A stretch of DNA of 64,000 nt. Origin: Papio anubis. Taxonomy: Eukaryota; Chordata; Mammalia; Primates; Cercopithecidae. Below are positions 57,356-64,000 of the stretch, in pieces. Position numbers and translations under genes: made by a program. Position 1 is the first letter of the stretch; the number at the start of each line of letters is the position of its first letter. The notes under the pieces were generated by a model, which saw only the letters and a list, made by a program, of their open reading frames with translations, made no database searches and was not told the origin of the DNA. The DNA lies in the NCBI RefSeq assembly GCF_008728515.1, contig NC_044976.1:36851376-36915375 (forward strand). Direction: 5' to 3'.

Positions 57356-58681
57356 ACTGGTTCAGCCAGCTTTTTCTCACTCCCCAGATAAGACCAGCAT
57401 TTCCCTACTTCCCTGGCTTTGCTCACAGAGTTCTTTCTGCCTAGGGAAAGTTTCCTAGCCCCACCTTTGCTGACCGAACTCAACTCAACCCAACACAAAT
57501 GGTCCAGTTCCCTCCTCCAGGGATCCTCTCATGAGCCTCTTCTGGATTCCTGGAGGAGGAGCCGCTCCAGAATGACCCAGATGGTGCCATCCATTCCACA
57601 CAAGCACTTACCCAACACTTACCCTTTGAGGGCACCTGTGCAAAGCTTCCCCCACCCCCACAAGGCAGGATGAGCAAATGGGGCAAACCCTGGGGAACTG
57701 TAGGAAAGGGTCCACCCAGGGAGTGCTGTTTGAGTCACCTGCTACTGTTGTTCAGGGACAAATACGGTTTGAGGTAAACTGACAAAATAACTGGAATATC
57801 TCCCAACAGTCCTGCAGAATTGACTGAAGTCACATAATGGAATTACACAAATTTCTCTTGTTCACACCTCCACCCTGGTCTACCTACTGCAAACTCCAGG
57901 CCCCTCGACTGTGACCCCTTTGCCTTACAGAAATGTCCAAGGGTCGTGCAGACTCGCATGTGCTCCCAAGTAATGTTCCTGTGTTTTCTGTCCCTGTCCC
58001 CTTCAGAGGCATCTCAGTTGGAACCCCAACATGTCCCTGTCGCCAGTACCCTCAGGAAGAACATCCTTCACTTTGCAGAATGCTGTGTTCAGAGAATCCA
58101 AACACCACAGTCCCGGCAGTCCCTCCTAATCCAAAGCCATTTTGCTCCCAGGAAAGGTGGCAGGGAGGCTTTTGTACTCCACTCTGTTCTGCACAGGCCT
58201 CTGGGCTACAAAGCCATGCTGCCTGTGCCTTCAGTCCCTGGGCCACTAGAAAACCCAGCTCACCCCCTGGGACTTCAGTTCCCTGATCTGGGCAGCACTG
58301 GACTCCAGCTGCCTTCTCAGTTCCTTACCTCTGCCTCTAGAGTTCTGCATACAAACCTTGCCTCAGGTCAATCAACCCATGCAATTGGAGGAATGCCCAA
58401 GATGTGGCCTGCCCAGGTTCAGACGTGACTGAATTTCCATTTAAGCTTATTGGCAGCACAATAATCATTCTTCAAAATCTAGGCAGGGGGAAGAAGCACT
58501 TTGGACAAAATAGCCCAGCTGCTGCAAGGTGCTATGAGTCTGATCCCCACCAGCCTTGGGTTTATTCCCCAGTAGACACCTTCTTCCAGCTCTGTGCATT
58601 ATCCTTAGAGGAACAGGAGGGTCCTCATCTTTGGGAAACTTCTCCCATTCATGCTTTGCTTTATTCAAAAATCTAAAGTTA
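57356..58681. other. Mostly unique, C-rich sequence
   Basis: An L2-like trace at about 57395-57560. Two overlapping open frames (117 codons at 57933-58286; 160 codons at 57946-58428) share the DNA in different frames, as expected by chance in C-rich, stop-poor text. No domain, no start context and no splice pattern, so no gene is called. Confidence 0.4.
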
Positions 58682-58980
58682 GGCCAGGCACAGTGGCTCA
58701 CACCTGTAATCTCAGCACTTTGGGAGGCTGAGGAGGGCAGATCGCTTGAGGTCAGGAGTTCGAGACCAGCCTGGTCAACATGATGAAACCCCATCTCTAC
58801 TAAAAACACGAAAATTAGCCAGGCATAATGGTGGGTGCCTGTAATCCCAGCTACTCAGTAGACTGAGGCAGGAGAATGACTTGAATCTGGGACGCAGATG
58901 TTACAGCGAGCTGAGATTGTGCTCTGCGCTCCAGCCTGGGCAACAGAGCAAAACTCTGTCTCAAAAAAACAAAAAAAAAA
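58682..58980 (+). mobile_element. AluS-like element
   Basis: Full-length Alu ('ggccaggcacagtggctcac' start) with a small deletion near the right-monomer end and an A-rich tail. Confidence 0.95.
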
Positions 58981-60059
58981 CTCAAGTGAATCCCATTTAC
59001 TTTTTCTCTGTTTCATCCTCCGAATTATGATCACTCATTTGCTACATTCCTCAGAGGACTCAGTAGCCCCCCTTTTCTTCAGTGTATTGGCCACATCGCG
59101 AAGATCCTCTCCCACAAACGTAGTATTATTGATTTCTAGCAGGAGCGGGAGACCTTGTTTGCTCACAGCTGTGCTAGTGCCTGTTAAGCTCACTTCAGCT
59201 CCAGCTTCTCCCCCTATTCTTCCATACACCCCTTGGAGCACATCAGGGCACCTGGAAGATGAGTAGTGCAAGGAAATTATCACCCCGCCTCAACTACCCA
59301 CCACAGCAAATGGCCATCCATCGGCAGGGATGTGGATACATGTGCGCACCTGCCCCAGGTGTGCTTCGTGGTTGCTGTGCCTATGCATGTATGTGGTATG
59401 TGTCTTGACTGTGTGTACAGTGTTTAGGTGCCTGTGTATACATTATGTAGAGCGTACACTGCATGTTTGTGCAATTGTGTGTGTGTGTGGATGACTCACA
59501 TGTAATTGACGTGTGGCTCCCTTGTGTGTATCGTGTTTTGGGAGCCTGTGTACACACGTATATGGAGCATATACTGCATGTGGGTGGAAACCAATGACTC
59601 ATCTGTGCATGGTGTGGGTCTCTGGCATATAATACATTCACTGTTTGAGCTCGTGTTCAGTGTAGGCTGTGTCTGTTCTTTGGGGAGGTGGCATGCATGT
59701 AAATGGATGGTGTGTGTGTGTGTGTGTTTGAGGGGATGAGAGATGGGACCTATAAGGAAACCACACTGACCTGGAAGGAGGTAGTTGGGTCCTTTCTAGG
59801 ATGAGTCTCTCAGGCCTGCCCAAATGCAGAGAAATGCTAGGAGCATGAGCTATTTGGAAAGGGGGCCCCAGGTGAAGATGGACAATAGACTGATCCCAAG
59901 AGGATAACATGATGAGGCAGGGTGAGGCTCAGGAGACCTGGAGGATGGGGTGGGGGCTCAGAGTGGGGGTCTGGCCCTCCACTGGGACAGATGAAAGCAA
60001 GAGGTGGCTCAAAACGGAAAGACAAGGAAGGCAGTCACCCAGCAAAGCCTTCAGGAAGT
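58981..60059. other. Unique sequence including the GT-rich minisatellite
   Basis: A minus-strand frame of 82 codons at 59035-59283 follows a polypyrimidine-CAG-like acceptor but has no donor or known domain. The GT-rich tract is listed separately. Confidence 0.35.
59380..59740. repeat. GT-rich decayed minisatellite with ~114-bp period
   Basis: Alternating purine-pyrimidine text. A unit beginning AGGTGCCTGTGTATACA near 59427 recurs as GGGAGCCTGTGTACACA near 59540, with shared ATACTGCATGT-like and ATGACTCA blocks in order. It ends in a pure (GT)9 at 59710-59727. Confidence 0.65.
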
Positions 60060-60275
60060 GTGGCATACAAAGACTTGGGTTCAAATCCTGGCCTCTACCA
60101 CTTCCTAGTTGTGTGACCACAGGCAATTGATTTAACTTCACTCAGCCTCAGTGTCCTCATCCACAAAATGGACTGCTATAAAGATGAAAATAACATAATA
60201 TATAAAAGGCTTAACATAGTGCCTGGTACACAGAAAGCACCAAGGAGGTACTCACTATTGTTGCTTGTCACTATT
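60060..60275 (+). repeat. MIR SINE, near full length
   Basis: 'Cttgggttcaaatcctggcc', 'tagttgtgtgaccacaggc', 'tcctcatccacaaaatgg', 'catagtgcctggtacacag'. Confidence 0.9.
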
Positions 60276-60569
60276 ATTTTCCTCCTAGCCCCATCGCTGC
60301 TGGTATCTCAGCCCTACCAGACCAGGAGGCCATGGAGGGTTGCACCACCATCTTTACCAGTCATGCAGTCTTAGACCTAGGATGCATGTCCCTCAGGGAG
60401 CACCCACAGTCTCCCTCCTGCTCCCCCGTCAGACTTGGAGCCTGCCTGCTAGAGCAGCTGTTATCTGGGGAGGTGACATGTGTGTGTCGGTTGATGGGGG
60501 AGCTTGAGGACAGCTGCCTACCCTGGGGCTGGACCTCCACCCAACCTCTTCCCACAGCCAAATCCTGGG

Positions 60570-60660
60570 GAGCATTTGTTCATTCATGTATTTATCCATG
60601 GATTGAGAACCTGCCAGGAGCAGTTCTAGGAGCTGGGAACATGATGGTGATTGCGATAGA
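60570..60660 (-). repeat. L2 3' end, antisense
   Basis: 'Gttcattcatgtatttatcc' and 'tctaggagctgggaacatg' fit the antisense L2 terminus. Confidence 0.55.
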
Positions 60661-61414
60661 GGCTGTAGGTGTTTGGGCAGTCCAGTATCACATACCAGTT
60701 TTAAGTATCAAAATATTAATATTTTTGTTGGTATAATACCATTATTTCCATTTTTTAAAAAACTTGAAATCTGAATTACTTACATTTTGGAAGCTGCCCA
60801 GAAAGTTATACACTAGATCAAAATTTCTAATCAGCTCCAGGAGTACTCCTTTAGAAACCCATCTGTCCATATTTCTCCCCTGCTGTTGTTATATCCCATG
60901 ACCTGGATGGTTAGTTGGTTAGTTGGTCATTGCCTTTTCCTTTGGTGGGTGGTTTTGGGTGTTATTACTAATTTAAACTCCTCCAAAAGCTAGTCTGGGT
61001 TCTGCTCTTCCTCCAAGGACCCTGGTGGAGTCTCCTTAGAATGAGAAGGAGCCGTCAGTTATGGTGAACAAGAGGAGGATATGGTAGCAGGACTCGGGGG
61101 CAGAGAGAGGAGAGAGAATGAGGTTTCCAGGTCTTCCCACCTTCCTTTCCCCTGGGCTAGATTCTCTCTGCTCCCCTCCCAGAAAAGGGCCATCCCCTGT
61201 GAGTGTCACGGTCCCTATGTGGTTTACTTTAGTTTATTTTAGCCATCATGCTTCTCAAGGAACAAAACTGCCTCGGTTCTTTACCTGTGGCTTTCTCTCG
61301 GGGGGAAGTTTGGACAAAGTATAGAAGATCTTGGTGTCCATATCTTACCTTTGCAATAAAATGCCAATATTATGGTCTTTCTCAAAATGTCATATGTCAT
61401 TTTGATCCATTGCA
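60661..61414. other. Unique sequence
   Basis: No repeat or gene recognised. Confidence 0.35.
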
Positions 61415-61537
61415 ATACCCACTGTAGTACAATAAAGAGAAAGATGGCTACCCTTGAGGAATTTATATTTTCGTGGGGGAGACACGATAAAGAAATGAGC
61501 ATGTACATAAAATAATTTCAGATTGTGATATAGGCTA

Positions 61538-61680
61538 GATCAGTTCGTTTTTGCTGCACAACCAACCATGCTAATGTTTTATGATTTCTTAAATTTATTC
61601 TTACTGATCAGTTAGCTTTTGCTTTATAACCAACCATGCTAATATTTTATGATTTCTTAAAATGATAATTTATTCTTGCT
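61538..61680. repeat. 68-bp tandem duplication at the LTR end
   Basis: GATCAGTT at 61538 and 61606 start two units sharing AACCAACCATGCTAAT and TTTTATGATTTCTTAAA. The second has about 7 extra bases before TTTATTCTTGCT. Confidence 0.9.
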
Positions 61681-62100
61681 CATGAGTCTATAGATGACTT
61701 CACAGTTTTACTGGTCCAATCTGGACTCCTTCATGTATCTGCCACTGGTTCAGGTGGTGCTGTATCTGGGGAAAGCTGGCTACTGGCTAGAGGATCTCAG
61801 TTTTCCTCCACATGTTCTCCCATCTTCCACCAAGCTAACTCAGGCTCCTTCACATGGCAGTTTCAGGGATCTAAGAGTAAGTGTGAAAGACTATGAGGCT
61901 CAAAGCTGGCATGCCTTTACTTCTAAAACATTCTTTTGGCCAGAGTAAGTCATAAGTCCAGCCCAGATCCAAGGAATAGGGAAATCAACCCCATCTCTTG
62001 ATGGAAAGTGCTACAAAGTCCCATCAATGCTGCAAAGAGACACCAATAAAGGGAAGGATGGAAAATTGTGGCCATTTTTGCAATTAACAAACATGAGTTA
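61538..62100 (-). mobile_element. MLT1-like LTR, antisense, with duplicated end
   Basis: 'Gatcagttagcttttgcttta' to 'gtggccatttttgcaatta', with 'ttcttgctcatgagtct', 'agtcataagtccagccc' and 'caaccccatctcttgatgg' between, matches antisense MLT1-type LTR. The first ~68 bases occur twice in tandem. Confidence 0.6.
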
Positions 62101-62823
62101 TTTAAAAAAGGGGGGGAGTAATGGGATATGGAAGCAACATGGGTCAGACACTTCTTTATATTAGGTGGTCAGAGAAGACCTCTCTCAAGAAATAATATTT
62201 GAGGTAAGACCTAAGTGATAAGAAAGAAAAGCCCTACTTTAAAGATTAGGTTGATAAGCACAAAAAGCAGAGAGAGTAGGATGGGCAAAGGTCCTCAGCA
62301 GAAAAAAAAAATCATAATTGTGTTCAGGATTTAGAAAGAAACTGGGTCGTACTGGAGTAGATGGATGGAAGTGAGAATACTAGTGGATTAAGTTACAGAG
62401 AGAGGCAGGGAACAATCATGTTTGGTCTTATGGATTATGGTGAGATATTTATATTCATTTTAAATGTGATCAGAAACCACTGGAGGGTTTTAAGCAAAGA
62501 AATAAAATGATGTGATTGAAAATTTGAGAAGGTCACTTTGGCTGCTGTGGGAAGAATAGGCTAAAGTGGAAACAGACAAGAGTAGAAGCAGAAAGATCGT
62601 GTAGGAGACTATTGTAATAGCACAGGCGAGAAATGATCATGGCAGAGACTAAAGTGGTAGCAGTGAAGGTGGTTTAAGAGGCGGGATGCTCTGGAATATA
62701 TTTTTGAAGCCAAACCTGCAGGGTTTATGAATGGACTTGCTGTTAGAGGAAAAGGAAAAAAAAATAGTAAAGATGACGCCTTGAGTCATCTTTTTTGTCT
62801 TGAGTTTCTGAGTAAATGATGAG

Positions 62824-63199
62824 TGCTATGGTCTGAATGTTTATGTGCCCAAAATTCCTATATTGACATCTTTACCCCCCAAAAGTGATGGTATTAGGAG
62901 GTGGGGCCTTTTGGAAGTTGATTAGGTTATGAGGGCAGAGTCCTCATAAATGAGATTAGTGCCCTTTTATTAATATTATAAAAGAGGTCCAAGGGAGTTT
63001 GTTTGTACCTTCTGCCATGTAAGATTACAATGAGAAGATATCCATCTGTGAAGGAAACAGACCCTTAGCAGACACCAAATCTTCTGGTACCTTGATCAGG
63101 GACTTTCCATCCTCCAAAACTGTGAAAAACAAATTTCTATTGTTTATAAGCCACCCAGTCTGTGGTATTTTATTACAATAGCCCAAACAGATTAAGACA
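62824..63199 (+). mobile_element. MST-type MaLR LTR with perfect 5-bp TSD
   Basis: Starts TGCTATGGTCTGAATGTTTA, has 'gtattaggaggtggggcc', 'tcataaatgagattagtgcc' and 'ataagccacccagtctgtgg', ends 'attaagaca'. ATGAG at 62819-62823 recurs at 63200-63204. Solo LTR inside the L2 copy. Confidence 0.95.
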
Positions 63200-63600
63200 A
63201 TGAGTTACTGGATAAACCACATTACTGGGCTAAAAAAGATGGTGGGAGGAACATGAGAGAGATAAGAGAATTCCGAAGCTTTACTGTGGGCTTGTTAGGT
63301 AGCATAGTGGACATCATAGAAACGTCAAATAGAAAGACAAATGTGTGAGACTGGAGCTCAGGGGAGGTTGGGCTGTGAATATTCATTTAAGAGTCAATCA
63401 TACCCAGCAACAGGCTAGATGAATCTACCAATGGAGAGAATGAATAGAGAATAGAAGGGGACCTAAGACTGAGGCACAGGAAATGCTAATATTTATAAGT
63501 AGATTAGAAGGACAATTTTAAAAATGAGATGGAGTGGCCAGCAAAGTGAGAGAAAAAAAAGAAAAAATGTCCCAAGAAGGAAAGAATGATCACTTCTGCT

Positions 63601-64000
63601 TCCAGCCAGGATGGAGTAACAGAGACCAGACAACCTCACACTGTAAGCAACAAGAATACCAAAGCATTGTTTCACAGCTTTTTATCATACAATAAGCAGC
63701 ACAGAAACTCCATCCCTGAGAGAAGGGAAACAAGGCACCAACTCACTGCATAGAGGCAATGTTCAGGTCTTAGCAAAGAGAATGGGGACCAAAACAGAAC
63801 TCAGCAGTCTGAGTTGAGAAGTTAGAGATGAAAGTTCAGGAAGCCAAGGAAGCTACTGTAAGGCAGAGCACCAGTTAGGAGGGACCTACACAGAGGGAGA
63901 GTTTCAGAGGTCTGTAGAAATGTCCTTGCAGGTCTATGACTGAGTACTGATCTATACATGCATAAGAGGAAACTACCCAAAGATGAAGAAAGAACCATCA
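63601..64000 (+). repeat. Possible old L1 5' region, truncated by window end
   Basis: 'Ccagccaggatggagtaacag' and 'gtaagcaacaagaataccaaag' resemble the 5' UTR of old (L1M) elements. The continuation is outside the window, so the call is weak. Confidence 0.35.

Larger units (their letters stand above)
61415..63600 (-). repeat. Long L2 copy, antisense, split by two LTRs
   Basis: Antisense L2 from the 3' UTR into ORF2: 'cttgaggaatttatattttc', (LTR), 'ggtggtcagagaagacctctc', 'ccactggagggttttaagc', 'gtcactttggctgctgtgg', 'ggagactattgtaatagc', (LTR), 'gagactggagctcagggg', 'aaggggacctaagactgagg'. About 1.2 kb of L2 after removing the LTRs. It continues in register across both insertions. Confidence 0.7.

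Noticed and set aside
57933..58428. Overlapping 117- and 160-codon plus-strand frames
   Set aside because: They use different frames of the same C-rich DNA, have no recognisable domain, and lack exon-like boundaries. Chance in stop-poor sequence explains them.
59035..59283. Minus-strand 82-codon frame preceded by a splice-acceptor-like sequence
   Set aside because: There is no donor site at the far end, no known domain, and the text partly resembles a decayed repeat. Not enough for an exon call.

Overview
The window looks like a gene-poor stretch of nuclear DNA from human or another Old World primate. The evidence is its interspersed repeats: about 17 Alu elements (old J-like, S-like and two AluY-like copies), a primate L1 (L1PA-type) inserted twice, MaLR/ERVL and class I ERV LTRs, and a deep layer of MIR, L2, MER5-type and Tigger-type fossils. 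CpG is scarce and I see no CpG island. I found no protein-coding gene, tRNA, rRNA or other functional RNA gene that I can support. The long open frames are Alu/L1/L2 relics or chance frames in pyrimidine-rich DNA. The only recognisable protein similarity is to decayed LINE ORF2 (L1 at 7.9-8.7, 24.7-25.7 and 48.2-51 kb; L2 at 28.7-29.6 kb and, more weakly, 45.3-46.0 kb). The window could be an intron or intergenic; the sequence does not decide.

Layout. 0-5 kb: an ERVL LTR nested in an MLT1-type LTR, an antisense class I ERV LTR that keeps TATA and AATAAA motifs, then another MLT1-type LTR, MER5 and an Alu. 5-14 kb: MIR/L2 fossils, a twin-primed (5'-inverted) L1PA with a perfect 16-bp target-site duplication, an inverted Alu pair, and an old L1 3' end split by a MaLR LTR. 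14-24 kb: L2, MIR, old LTR-like pieces and three Alus in mostly unique DNA. 24-31 kb: an L1 3' end, a repeat-free candidate regulatory block, and a long L2 copy. 31-33 kb: a ~190-bp segment present twice, one copy carrying an Alu. 34-40 kb: LTRs, L2, MIR. 40-51 kb: three long old L1 copies with Alu and Tigger insertions; between them lies the best candidate conserved non-coding block (about 44.2-45.25 kb). 51-61 kb: mainly unique sequence, an L1PA 3' fragment, an ERVL LTR, and a GT-rich decayed minisatellite. 61-64 kb: a long antisense L2 split by two LTRs, then a probable start of an old L1 running off the window.

Nothing here resembles a novel multi-gene system. What can be read is (i) an unusually legible insertion history, since many elements keep target-site duplications, and (ii) several repeat-free blocks that may be regulatory. 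Repeat boundaries were read by eye against remembered family consensuses. Expect errors of tens of bases for old elements and uncertain subfamily names.
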